NCBI GenBank assembly: GCA_004557285.1
Contig: SFEK01000014.1
Coordinates: forward strand, 1-23,423
Source of the DNA: Bacteroidales bacterium
GTDB taxonomy: Bacteria > Bacteroidota > Bacteroidia > Bacteroidales > Bacteroidaceae
DNA: 23,423 nucleotides
Reading direction: 5' to 3'
The position numbers and the translations under genes were made by a program. The number at the start of each line of letters is the position of its first letter. Within the stretch, counting starts at the first letter, position 1. The notes under the pieces are model-generated. The model did no database searches. It was not told the DNA's origin and saw only the letters and a list, made by a program, of their open reading frames with translations. This document shows, one piece after another, positions 6,786-14,990 of this stretch.

Positions 6786-9638
6786 TTATTTCATCACGAT
6801 GTTCACGATTTTCTTAGGTACGATAATGGTTTTCACCACCTTCTTGTCGCCAAGGTATTTAGCTGTCCTTTCGTCGGCGAGCACCGCCTTTTCGATGGTG
6901 GCATTGTCGGCATCGGCAGCAAACTGCATCTGGAAACGAGCCTTGCCGTTGAATGATATGGTGAGCTGCACCTGGCTTTCCACCAGATATGCCTCATTGC
7001 ATACGGGCCATTGGGCATCGCACACTGTTGTTGTGTGGCCCAGCCGGTGCCACAGTTCTTCGGCCATGAAGGGGGCAAACGGAGCCAGCAGCACCACCAG
7101 GTCAGACAGCAACTGCCTGTTGCGGCACTTCAGCTGTTGCAGTTCGCCCACACAGATCATGAAGGCAGCCACCGAGGTGTTGTAGCTGAACTGCTCGATG
7201 TCTTGTGTTACCTTCTTGATGAGTTTGTGCACCGACTTCAGTTGTTCGGGCGTGGCAGGCTCGTCGTTGACAAGCAGTTCGTCGCCCTTGCCATAAAACA
7301 GTGCCCACAGTTTCTTGAGGAAACGGTGACAGCCGTCGATACCGTTGGTGTCCCATGGTTTGCTCTGCTCCACGGGTCCGAGGAACATTTCATACAGTCT
7401 CAGGGTGTCGGCACCGTATTTTTCGACAATCATGTCGGGGTTCACCACGTTGAACATCGATTTCGACATCTTCTCGATGGCCCATCCGCACATGTATTTG
7501 CCGTTTTCAAGTATAAACTCAGCCTGGGCATATTCAGGACGCCAGGCCTTGAACTGCTCCACATCGAGCACATCGGCATGCACCATGTTCACATCCACAT
7601 GGATGGCCGTCACCTCATATTGGTCTTTCAGTCCGCACGACACGAACACGGGAGCCGCCGAATGGTCGTCGCTGTTCACTCGGTACACAAAGTTGGAGCG
7701 GCCCTGAATCATTCCTTGGTTCACCAGTTTCTGGAACGGCTCATCCTTGCACGACACGCCGAGGTCGAACAGGAATTTGTTCCAGAAGCGCGAATAAATC
7801 AAGTGTCCTGTGGCATGTTCCGTTCCGCCCACATACAAGTCAACGTTCTGCCAATATTCGTCAGCCTCTTGGCCCACCAGTGCCTTGTCGTTGTGGGGGT
7901 CCATATACCTCAGGTAGTAGGCCGAAGAGCCTGCAAACCCCGGCATGGTGTTCAGTTCGAGCGGGAACACCCGGCTATGGTCAATCAATGCCTTGTCGAC
8001 AATTTCTTCCTTGTCCACATCCCATGCCCACAGTTTGGCGTTGCCCAATGGAGGCTCTCCGCTTTCAGTGGGTTTATATTCGCTGATTTCGGGCAGTTGC
8101 AATGGCAGTTTGTCTTCGGGCACCATATAGGGCATGCCGTCTTTATAATACACGGGGAATGGTTCGCCCCAGTAGCGTTGTCTGGAGAATATGGCATCGC
8201 GCAGACGGAAGTTCACCTTGACACGCCCCAGTTGGTGGGCGGCGACAAACTCCTTGGTCTTCTGTATCGCCTCTTTCACCGAAAGACCGTTGAGCGAGAA
8301 TCCGTCAAGGGTGTTCTTGCCGGCAGCCGGACTGTTGGTCACTGTGCCCTCCTTGGCATCAAAGCTCTCCTCGCTCACGTCACATCCCTCGATGAGCGGC
8401 ACGATGGGCAGGTCGAAATGCTTGGCAAAGGCATAGTCGCGCGAGTCGTGGGCAGGCACGGCCATGATGGCCCCTGTGCCATATCCGGCCAGCACATATT
8501 CTGAAATCCACACGGGAATCTCCTCGCCGGTAAACGGGTTGATGGCATAAGAGCCTGAGAACACGCCCGTCACTTTGCGGTCGCTGATGCGTTCGCGCTC
8601 GGTGCGCTTCTTCACATAGGCTAAGTATTCGTCCACGGCGGCACGTTGCCCGGCGGTGGTGAGCTGCTCCACCAGTTCGCTTTCGGGGGCAAGCACCATG
8701 AAGGTCACACCAAAGATGGTGTCGGCCCTGGTGGTGAAGATGGTGAACTGCAGGTCGCTGTCTTTCACGCTGAACTGCATTTCGGCACCCTCGGAGCGTC
8801 CAATCCAGTTGCGCTGTGTTTCCTTCAGCGAGTCGGTCCATTCCACCATGTCCAGTCCTTCGAGCAGTCGCTGGGCATAGGCACTCACGCGCAGGCACCA
8901 TTGGCGCATCTTCTTCTGCACCACAGGATAGCCGCCGCGCACGCTCAGTCCGTCAACCACCTCGTCGTTGGCCAGCACTGTGCCCAGTCCGGCACACCAG
9001 TTCACCATGGTTTCGCCCAGGTAGGCGATGCGGTAGTTCATCAGTGTCTGCTGTTGCTGCTGCTCGTTCATGGCCTTCCATTCGTCGGCTGTAAACGAGA
9101 GCGCCTCGCCCTGTGCCACATCGAGCCCAGCTGTGCCCTGTTGTTCAAAATGCTCCACCAGTCGGCTGATGGGCATGGCTTTCTGGCAGGTGTTGCAATA
9201 AAACGAGTTGAACATTTGGCAGAATGCCCACTGTGTCCAGTGGTAATATTTGGGGTCGCAGGTGCGCACCTCCCTGTCCCAGTCGAACGAGAATCCTATC
9301 TTGTCCAGCTGCTGTCGGTAGCGGGCAATGTTTTCTGCTGTGGTGATGGCAGGATGCTGCCCCGTCTGTATGGCATATTGTTCGGCAGGCAGACCATAGG
9401 CGTCGTATCCCATAGGGTTGAGCACGTTGAATCCGCACAGCCTTTTGTATCGGGCATAGATGTCGCTGGCAATATATCCCAGAGGATGTCCCACATGCAG
9501 GCCTGCTCCCGAGGGATAGGGAAACATGTTGAGCACATAAAACTTCTTTTTCTCCTTGTCTTCGGCCACTTTGTAGGTCTTCATTTCTGCCCACTGCTGT
9601 CGCCATTTCTTCTCAATATCAATAAAATTGTATTCCAT
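6786..9638 (-). CDS. leuS: Leucyl-tRNA synthetase
   Basis: This class I aminoacyl-tRNA synthetase charges tRNA-Leu. The 950-residue protein starts MEYNFIDIEKKWRQQW, typical for LeuRS. The ATP-binding HIGH-type motif is HVGH at residues 48-51, within MFPYPSGAGLHVGHPLGY. The CP1 editing domain shows TTRADTIFG and GTGAIMAVPAHDSRD, so mischarging correction should be intact. The KMSKS loop is at residues 723-727, followed by the anticodon-binding domain and the C-terminal extension. An in-frame ATG at 9668 lies upstream, but the ATG at 9638 matches the family start and lies about 70 nt after a consensus promoter. It is the first gene of the run leuS, yitT, rdgB, porZ and beyond. Confidence 0.98.
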   Translation of the reverse strand: MEYNFIDIEKKWRQQWAEMKTYKVAEDKEKKKFYVLNMFPYPSGAGLHVGHPLGYIASDIYARYKRLCGFNVLNPMGYDAYGLPAEQYAIQTGQHPAITTAENIARYRQQLDKIGFSFDWDREVRTCDPKYYHWTQWAFCQMFNSFYCNTCQKAMPISRLVEHFEQQGTAGLDVAQGEALSFTADEWKAMNEQQQQQTLMNYRIAYLGETMVNWCAGLGTVLANDEVVDGLSVRGGYPVVQKKMRQWCLRVSAYAQRLLEGLDMVEWTDSLKETQRNWIGRSEGAEMQFSVKDSDLQFTIFTTRADTIFGVTFMVLAPESELVEQLTTAGQRAAVDEYLAYVKKRTERERISDRKVTGVFSGSYAINPFTGEEIPVWISEYVLAGYGTGAIMAVPAHDSRDYAFAKHFDLPIVPLIEGCDVSEESFDAKEGTVTNSPAAGKNTLDGFSLNGLSVKEAIQKTKEFVAAHQLGRVKVNFRLRDAIFSRQRYWGEPFPVYYKDGMPYMVPEDKLPLQLPEISEYKPTESGEPPLGNAKLWAWDVDKEEIVDKALIDHSRVFPLELNTMPGFAGSSAYYLRYMDPHNDKALVGQEADEYWQNVDLYVGGTEHATGHLIYSRFWNKFLFDLGVSCKDEPFQKLVNQGMIQGRSNFVYRVNSDDHSAAPVFVSCGLKDQYEVTAIHVDVNMVHADVLDVEQFKAWRPEYAQAEFILENGKYMCGWAIEKMSKSMFNVVNPDMIVEKYGADTLRLYEMFLGPVEQSKPWDTNGIDGCHRFLKKLWALFYGKGDELLVNDEPATPEQLKSVHKLIKKVTQDIEQFSYNTSVAAFMICVGELQQLKCRNRQLLSDLVVLLAPFAPFMAEELWHRLGHTTTVCDAQWPVCNEAYLVESQVQLTISFNGKARFQMQFAADADNATIEKAVLADERTAKYLGDKKVVKTIIVPKKIVNIVMK

Positions 9639-9705
9639 AATCTTTGTTTTGTCGTTTACCACGCCCATCGGCGTGCAGGCATGTCAGGATGTGCCATTGA
9701 AATTG

Positions 9706-9736
9706 CAAAGATACTGTTAGTTTGCGACTTTTCAAA
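9706..9736 (-). promoter_or_regulatory. leuS promoter, Bacteroidetes -33/-7 type
   Basis: Read on the minus strand, a TTTG -33 element (9733-9736) is followed after exactly 19 nt by TATCTTTG (9706-9713), an exact TAnnTTTG -7 box. This fits the consensus recognised by the Bacteroidetes primary sigma factor. Transcription should start near 9700, leaving a leader of roughly 60 nt before the leuS ATG at 9638. Confidence 0.8.
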
Positions 9737-9752
9737 AAGAAAGGAAAAAAAA

Positions 9753-9784
9753 TTTGGAAAGTTGCCCATTTCTTCTTAATTTTG
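9753..9784 (+). promoter_or_regulatory. mutS promoter, Bacteroidetes -33/-7 type
   Basis: A TTTG -33 element (9753-9756) is followed after 20 nt by TAATTTTG (9777-9784), an exact TAnnTTTG -7 box. Transcription should start near 9790, about 40 nt before the mutS ATG at 9829. The in-frame ATG at 9754 lies inside the promoter and so cannot be the translation start. The -33 elements of this and the leuS promoter are only 16 nt apart, back to back. Confidence 0.8.
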
Positions 9785-9828
9785 CATCACACATCGTAGA
9801 TTTTTCAAGCATTACCCGATATAATTAC

Positions 9829-12456
9829 ATGGCAAAAAAAGACAATGAACTGACACCGATGATGAAACAGTTTTTCGAGTTGAAAAGCAAACAACCCGAT
9901 GCCTTGCTGCTGTTTCGCTGCGGAGACTTTTATGAAACTTACCTGCAGGATGCCATCGATGCCAGCCGTATTTTAGGCATCACGCTCACCCGACGTAACA
10001 ACAATGGCAGCAAAACGGCAGCCACCGAAATGGCAGGATTTCCCTACCATGCCATCGACACCTATCTGCCCAAACTCATCAGGGCGGGGCGACGGGTGGC
10101 CATCTGCGACCAACTGGAAGACCCTAAGCTGACCAAGAAACTGGTGAAACGGGGCATCACCGAACTGGTGACTCCGGGGGTGGCCATGACGGATAATGTG
10201 CTCAATTACAAGGAGAACAATTTTCTCGCTGCCGTGCATTTTGGCAAGGGAGCGTGCGGCGTGGCCTTTCTCGACATCAGTACGGGAGAGTTCTTCACCG
10301 GCGAAGGCACGTTTGACGCCGTGGAAAAACTGCTGGTGAATTTCTCGCCCAAGGAGGTGCTCTTCGAACGGGGCAAACGTGAAGCCTTTGAACGTTTCTT
10401 CGGCAACAAACTGTTTACCTTCGAACTGGACGACTGGGTGTTCACCGAAACGACTTCCTACCAGAAACTGCTCAAGCACTTTGGCGTGAAGAGCCTGAAG
10501 GGCTTCGGCGTGGAGCATCTGAAGAATGGCATCGTGGCAAGTGGTGTCATCCTGCAGTATCTGGAAATGACGCAACACAACCACATCTCGCACATCACAT
10601 CGCTGTCGCGCATCGAGGAGGAAAAGTATGTGCGACTGGACAAATTCACCATCCGCTCGCTGGAACTGCTCCAGCCCATGCAAGACGACGGCAAGTCGCT
10701 GCTGCAGGTCATCGACCATACGGTGTCGCCCATGGGTGCCCGTCTGCTCAAGCGCTGGGTGGTGTTTCCGCTGCGCGATGCCAAAGCTATAGAAAACAGG
10801 CTCGATGTGGTGGATTATTTTTACCAGCACATGCCGCTCAGAGAATTGGTCGATATACAACTGCACCGCATCGGCGACCTGGAGCGCATTGCATCGCGTG
10901 TGGCCGTGGGGCGCGTTTCGCCTCGCGAGGTGGTGCAACTCAAGGTGGCCCTGCAGGCTCTGGTGCCCATGAAAGAGGCTTGCACCAAGACCAACCATCC
11001 CACCCTGTGCCGCATGGCCGAACAAATCAGTCTGTGCGAGGGGGTGTGCCAACGCATTGAACGGGAGATACGCGAAGACTCGCCGCAACTGGCCAGCAAG
11101 GGCGGCATCATCAAGGACGGGGTGAACGATGAGCTCGACCAGCTGCGCCGCATGGCCTACAGCGGCAAGGACTATCTGCTGCAACTGCAACAGCGCGAAA
11201 TCGAGGCCACGGGCATCGCCTCGCTGAAAATAGGCTATAACAATGTGTTTGGCTATTATCTCGAGGTGCGCAACCTGTACAAGGACAAGGTGCCCGAGTC
11301 GTGGGTGCGCAAACAGACGCTTGCACAGGCCGAACGGTATATCACGCAGGAACTGAAAGAATATGAGGAGAAAATCTTGGGGGCCGAGGACAAGATATTG
11401 CAGATGGAAACACGAATGTTCAACACACTGGTGGCCGACATGCAGGAATATATTCCCTTGATACAGACCAATGCCCATTTAGTGGCGCGCATCGACTGTC
11501 TGCTGTCGTTTGCCAAGGTGGCCGAGTGCCAGCATTATGTGCGGCCGCAGATCGACGGCGAGTCGGCGATGCTCGACATCAGCCAGGGCCGTCATCCTGT
11601 GATCGAAACACAGTTGCCCGTGGGCGAGCGTTATGTGCCCAACGACATCCGGCTGGACAATGAGCAGCAGCAAATCATCATCATCACAGGTCCCAACATG
11701 GCGGGCAAATCGGCTTTGCTGCGACAGACGGCACTCATGGTCATCATGGCGCAGATCGGGTGTTTCGTGCCTGCCGACAAGGCTTTTATAGGATTGGTGG
11801 ACAAAGTGTTTACCCGTGTGGGGGCATCCGACAATATTTCATTGGGCGAATCCACTTTCATGGTGGAGATGACTGAGGCGGCCAACATCCTCAACAATGT
11901 GTCGCCACGTTCGCTGGTGCTCTTCGACGAATTGGGGCGCGGCACTTCTACCTACGACGGCATCAGCATTGCTTGGGCCATTGTGGAGTATCTGCACGAA
12001 CAACCTCGTGCACAGGCCCGCACGCTCTTTGCCACCCACTATCACGAACTGAACGAGATGGAGAAAAACTTCAAGCGCATCAAGAATTACAATGTGTCGG
12101 TCAAGGAGGTTGACGGCAAGGTGGTCTTCCTGCGCAAACTGGAGCGTGGCGGATCAGAACATTCGTTCGGCATCCATGTGGCCCGCATAGCCGGCATGCC
12201 CAAGAGTGTTGTGCGTCGTGCTGAAACCATTCTGCAGCAGTTGGAGAACGACAATGCGCAGGTGGGCAGCGTGGCCAAGCCTTCGGTGGAGCACATCGCC
12301 GGCACGCGCAGCGGCATGCAACTCAGTTTTTTCCAGCTCGACGACCCTGTGCTCTGTCAGGTACGCGACGAGATTCTCCAGCTCGACATCAACAGTCTTA
12401 CGCCCATTGAGGCCTTAAACAAACTGAACGACATCAAGAAGATTGTGCGGGGATAG
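9829..12456 (+). CDS. mutS: DNA mismatch repair ATPase MutS
   Basis: MutS binds mispaired or looped DNA and recruits MutL to start mismatch repair. The 875-residue protein carries the mismatch-reading Phe-x-Glu motif at residues 34-36, in FRCGDFYETY. The connector, lever and clamp domains follow, then the ATPase. Walker A is GPNMAGKS at residues 621-628, the ABC-type signature region includes SLGESTFMVEM, and Walker B is FDELGRGTSTYDG. The ATHYHEL switch and the helix-turn-helix dimerisation region follow, including SFGIHVARIAGMP. Length and motifs identify MutS1 and not MutS2. The start MAKKDNELTPMMKQF matches the family and sits downstream of a consensus promoter. It ends in tandem stops (TAG TGA) and is followed by a hairpin terminator. 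It appears to be transcribed alone. Confidence 0.98.
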   Translation: MAKKDNELTPMMKQFFELKSKQPDALLLFRCGDFYETYLQDAIDASRILGITLTRRNNNGSKTAATEMAGFPYHAIDTYLPKLIRAGRRVAICDQLEDPKLTKKLVKRGITELVTPGVAMTDNVLNYKENNFLAAVHFGKGACGVAFLDISTGEFFTGEGTFDAVEKLLVNFSPKEVLFERGKREAFERFFGNKLFTFELDDWVFTETTSYQKLLKHFGVKSLKGFGVEHLKNGIVASGVILQYLEMTQHNHISHITSLSRIEEEKYVRLDKFTIRSLELLQPMQDDGKSLLQVIDHTVSPMGARLLKRWVVFPLRDAKAIENRLDVVDYFYQHMPLRELVDIQLHRIGDLERIASRVAVGRVSPREVVQLKVALQALVPMKEACTKTNHPTLCRMAEQISLCEGVCQRIEREIREDSPQLASKGGIIKDGVNDELDQLRRMAYSGKDYLLQLQQREIEATGIASLKIGYNNVFGYYLEVRNLYKDKVPESWVRKQTLAQAERYITQELKEYEEKILGAEDKILQMETRMFNTLVADMQEYIPLIQTNAHLVARIDCLLSFAKVAECQHYVRPQIDGESAMLDISQGRHPVIETQLPVGERYVPNDIRLDNEQQQIIIITGPNMAGKSALLRQTALMVIMAQIGCFVPADKAFIGLVDKVFTRVGASDNISLGESTFMVEMTEAANILNNVSPRSLVLFDELGRGTSTYDGISIAWAIVEYLHEQPRAQARTLFATHYHELNEMEKNFKRIKNYNVSVKEVDGKVVFLRKLERGGSEHSFGIHVARIAGMPKSVVRRAETILQQLENDNAQVGSVAKPSVEHIAGTRSGMQLSFFQLDDPVLCQVRDEILQLDINSLTPIEALNKLNDIKKIVRG

Positions 12457-12502
12457 TGACAGGGGGCATTTTCCCGTGACAATATCCCGCTGAATCAACA
12501 AA

Positions 12503-12542
12503 AACTCTCCTTGTCTATCCAAGCGATAGAACAAGGAGAGTT
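12503..12542. terminator. Bidirectional hairpin terminator between mutS and the Omp28-like gene
   Basis: AACTCTCCTTGT pairs perfectly with ACAAGGAGAGTT (12 bp). Inside it, CTATC pairs with GATAG across one bulged A, leaving a 5-nt loop. On the minus strand the stem is followed by a T-rich run (TTTTTGTTG), a good intrinsic terminator for the convergent gene ending at 12588. On the plus strand it is followed by TTGTTATT, a weaker tail, but it lies about 47 nt after the mutS stop. It most likely serves both genes. Confidence 0.8.
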
Positions 12543-12587
12543 GTTATTGACAGCATCGTGCAGGCAGCGATATGCCGCCGATGATGA

Positions 12588-14408
12588 TTATCTGATGATT
12601 TGCTTCCGGATATTGCCGTCGGCCGTGCGGATGATGTTCAGTCCACGACGGCGGCTTGACACCTTCACGCCCGATGCGTTGTAGTAGTCCACTGGAGTGG
12701 CCTCGACGGCGGTGTCACAACTGCTGATGCCCGCCGAACTGTTGATGGTGAAGTCGCTGAAGTGGATGCCGGCAGAGTTGGACACTTCGCATTTTGAGGG
12801 GTCTTGCTCGTTATAATCCCAGATGAAGGCGATGATGCCCAGGTTGTCTCTTACGAAGTTGTCGGCCACATCCAGTTCGCAGCTGTAGGTGTAGTTGTCG
12901 CCATCCCATGTCAGCGTTGCTCCCCAGGTGCTGTTCACCTCCCGTGCCACATGCTGGTGCTTGAAACTTGCGTTGGCGCCGGCTTGGTATTGTGGCTTGA
13001 TGTTGTTTTCGTACAGCATGACATTGATGCGTGGTTCGTTGACAGTGAAATGCTCCAGTGCACGCTCACCGCTCACGGTCACTTTCACCTTGTCGGCGTT
13101 GACACTGTCCATTTCGGCCTTGATATCGAGCGACACCAACGACACGTCGAGCAGTCGGGTGTCGAGCGATTCTTCCAGGGTTTCTTGCGAAGCCACTGAA
13201 TAGATGGGAGAGTTTTCCTGACGGTTGGCGGTATAGGGCTTGGTGGCACGGTCGATGAGCAATGCCGGTGCAAAGGTACTTCCGTCCATGTTGTAGAACC
13301 AAAGGTACGAAGCTGCACAGGGAATGGTGAGCCAGTCGGTGTAGTAGCCGTTATGATGGCAAATCACATTCACGCGCTCGTTGTAGGGCTCTTTTTCAAG
13401 GATGTCGGCAATGATGCCCGCCACAGCCGGACAGTTGGGGCATTTTTCTGTGGTAAACTCCTCCACGAGGATATGGCGTGGCCAGGCCTTCTCTACCACT
13501 TGTATGCTGGTAGCTAAGGTATTGTCGGTGATGTTCTCGTCCTCACCCTCGTTCAGGTTGGCCACGGTGATGTTCACTTTGCAGTCTTTGGCTACACTGC
13601 TGATGCACTCGGGATAGAAGTTGACGGTCATCGTCTTCTCTTCCTCAAAGGCGAGTGTTTCATCCACATGAGCCGTATAGGTGTTGCCGGGATAGTCCTC
13701 CACGGTGCATTGCAGGTCGAAGCCTGTGATTTGACAGGTGGCCATGTTGCGCACGGTGGCCTCCACGCTGAGCGAGCCTTGGCTCATGATATAGATGGGC
13801 TGCACCTTGATGTTTTTCAGTGCCAGGTTGTATTTGGGCAGGTTGTCGCCGTGCACCACGGCCTCGATGGCCAGCGTGCCCTCGCTGCTGCGGTCGGTCC
13901 ACTGCTCGTTGCTGCCCAGTTTCACGAAGCAGGCATTCTCCTGTCCGTCGGGCAATACCGAGATGCCCACCGAACTGCCTTTTTGGTGGAATGAATAGCC
14001 TATATAGATGCCCGGTGTTTCTTGGGTAATTTGCAGGGGTGTCTCCAGGGTCACGTTGTTCCAGCCCTTGGCCAGTTTGGGTTCGTAGGTCTTCGACAGT
14101 GCGCCGTGGGCAAGGTCTTCACCGTCGAGCGAAGTGCGTATCCACACGCGCAGCGAGTCGATGTTGAGCGACGATGCCAGACCGGCATGTATCTCGTTGA
14201 TACAGTTGCCGTGGAACACCGACAGTTGCGACTGCGGGATGTAGATGGCTGCCGAGAGCCATGTGTCTTTTTCGGGAGTTGTGAATGCTGATGTTCCCGA
14301 CGTTTTCATCTCGCCGTTGCAATAACCAAGCGTCATGCTTGTCACCTGGGCACTGCTGTAGCCTGTCAGCGCGAAGAGTGCCATGATTGTAATCATCAAA
14401 TGTTTCAT
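12588..14408 (-). CDS. Secreted Omp28-like protein with CxxC thioredoxin-like region and T9SS-like tail
   Basis: This 606-residue exported protein starts MKHLMITIMALFALTGYSSAQ, a clear signal peptide. The N-terminal half is beta-rich, probably Ig- or jelly-roll-like. At residues 323-326 EKCPNCPAVAG supplies a CxxC motif, followed by NVICHHNGYYTDW; this resembles the thioredoxin-like part of Omp28-related outer-membrane proteins. The last 40 residues (PVDYYNASGVKV, RRGLNIIR, IRKQIIR) resemble the short T9SS sorting tail common in Prevotella. An upstream in-frame ATG at 14453 overlaps the promoter -7 box, so the ATG at 14408 is preferred. Whether the cysteines act in redox chemistry is unknown. 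It is a monocistronic unit, convergent to mutS. The Omp28 assignment is moderately sure; export is very likely. Confidence 0.8.
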   Translation of the reverse strand: MKHLMITIMALFALTGYSSAQVTSMTLGYCNGEMKTSGTSAFTTPEKDTWLSAAIYIPQSQLSVFHGNCINEIHAGLASSLNIDSLRVWIRTSLDGEDLAHGALSKTYEPKLAKGWNNVTLETPLQITQETPGIYIGYSFHQKGSSVGISVLPDGQENACFVKLGSNEQWTDRSSEGTLAIEAVVHGDNLPKYNLALKNIKVQPIYIMSQGSLSVEATVRNMATCQITGFDLQCTVEDYPGNTYTAHVDETLAFEEEKTMTVNFYPECISSVAKDCKVNITVANLNEGEDENITDNTLATSIQVVEKAWPRHILVEEFTTEKCPNCPAVAGIIADILEKEPYNERVNVICHHNGYYTDWLTIPCAASYLWFYNMDGSTFAPALLIDRATKPYTANRQENSPIYSVASQETLEESLDTRLLDVSLVSLDIKAEMDSVNADKVKVTVSGERALEHFTVNEPRINVMLYENNIKPQYQAGANASFKHQHVAREVNSTWGATLTWDGDNYTYSCELDVADNFVRDNLGIIAFIWDYNEQDPSKCEVSNSAGIHFSDFTINSSAGISSCDTAVEATPVDYYNASGVKVSSRRRGLNIIRTADGNIRKQIIR

Positions 14409-14450
14409 GTTGCAGTAAATGTTTAAGTTGTGTATTTTCATTTCGGTGTG

Positions 14451-14458
14451 CAAATATA
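14451..14458 (-). promoter_or_regulatory. -7 box of the Omp28-like gene
   Basis: TATATTTG on the minus strand exactly fits TAnnTTTG and sits about 43 nt upstream of the ATG at 14408. No TTTG is found at the expected -33 spacing; the upstream DNA is instead a long A/T-rich tract (14459-14510). This places transcription start near 14446 and rules out the ATG at 14453. Confidence 0.65.
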
Positions 14459-14540
14459 CAACTTTTTTTCTTTTTGTCTGCTATTTTTCTTTTTTTTATC
14501 TATATTGCTGAATAATCCTAAGGTGTTGCCCTGAACAGAT

Positions 14541-14626
14541 GCTTTTGCCCTTTCAGGGCGGTTTGCGGCGGTTGCCCTACCCCAGGGCGTTGCCCTGGGC
14601 TAAGAGCTTATTGGGCTTTCAGCCCG
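14541..14626 (+). repeat. REP-like palindromic element, left copy
   Basis: The unit begins GCTTTTGCCC and contains three hairpins in a row. They are GCCCT-TTC-AGGGC (14547-14559), CCCAGGGC-GTT-GCCCTGGG (14581-14599) and GGGC-TTTCA-GCCC (14613-14625). A second copy in inverted orientation lies about 210 bp downstream. The shared core is CTACCC, then CAGGGCGTTGCCCTGGGCTA. It looks like a dispersed intergenic repeat of REP type; no transposase is in the window. Confidence 0.7.
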
Positions 14627-14742
14627 TTTCGTTTCAGCCAAAAGCCCTTCGGTTCAGCCCGTTTCGTTTCAGTCAAAACCCCTTCGGTTCAGCCCGTTTC
14701 GTTTCAGACAAAGCCTTGGGGCTTCAGCCCCGTTTGTTTCAG
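14620..14742 (+). repeat. 35-bp tandem repeat, about 3.5 units
   Basis: Units start at 14620, 14655, 14690 and 14725 with an exact 35-bp period. Each begins CAGCCCGTTTCGTTTCAG (slightly changed in the last, partial unit) and continues CAAAA(G/C)CCCTTCGGTT or a variant. A detached partial copy, GTTTCAGTCAAAAGCCTTGG, lies at 14951-14970 in the same orientation. No reading-frame constraint is evident, since 35 is not a multiple of three. Confidence 0.85.
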
Positions 14743-14837
14743 GTTCATCCTACATTCCGAGTGATGATATATTGCTGCATGATGTAAGTATGTTGACTTC
14801 GTTGCTGATGTAGTGCAGCCATATTCAAGTTTGTTAT

Positions 14838-14926
14838 TTCCGCCCTGAAGGGGCAGCAGTGCATAGCCCAGGGCAACGCCCTGGGTAGGTTGAAGTGGTC
14901 AATACGCCCCGCAGGGGCAAAAGCGT
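14838..14926 (-). repeat. REP-like palindromic element, right copy (inverted)
   Basis: Read on the minus strand, this begins GCTTTTGCCCCTGCGGGGCG, then carries CCTACCCAGGGCGTTGCCCT continuing to GGGCTA, then GCCCCTTCAGGGCGG. It therefore reproduces the left copy's order of small hairpin, 8-bp-arm palindrome and small hairpin. The central palindrome on the plus strand is CCCAGGGC-AAC-GCCCTGGG (14867-14885). The two copies form a large inverted pair that could fold into a long cruciform or RNA stem. Confidence 0.7.
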
Positions 14927-14990
14927 CACTCCATAATTCGGATGAACCTTGTTTCAGTCAAAAGCCTTGGGGCCCTACCCCACTCCATTT

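Noticed and set aside
7011..8504. Long open frame on the plus strand inside leuS
   Set aside because: It is antisense to a clear leucyl-tRNA synthetase. The His/Val/Phe-rich translation matches no family and reflects GC-biased codon positions.
9639..9668. Upstream in-frame ATG adding ten residues to leuS
   Set aside because: The extra residues (GVVNDKTKI) are unlike LeuRS starts, and MEYNFIDIEKKW is the typical family start.
9973..11478. 501-codon open frame on the minus strand within mutS
   Set aside because: It is an antisense shadow of mutS with no promoter, no domain motifs and low-complexity composition.
14539..14787. Small open frame (82 codons) in the repeat spacer
   Set aside because: It is built from the palindromic and 35-bp repeats. 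The peptide is repeat-derived with no start signal, so the repeat interpretation is preferred.
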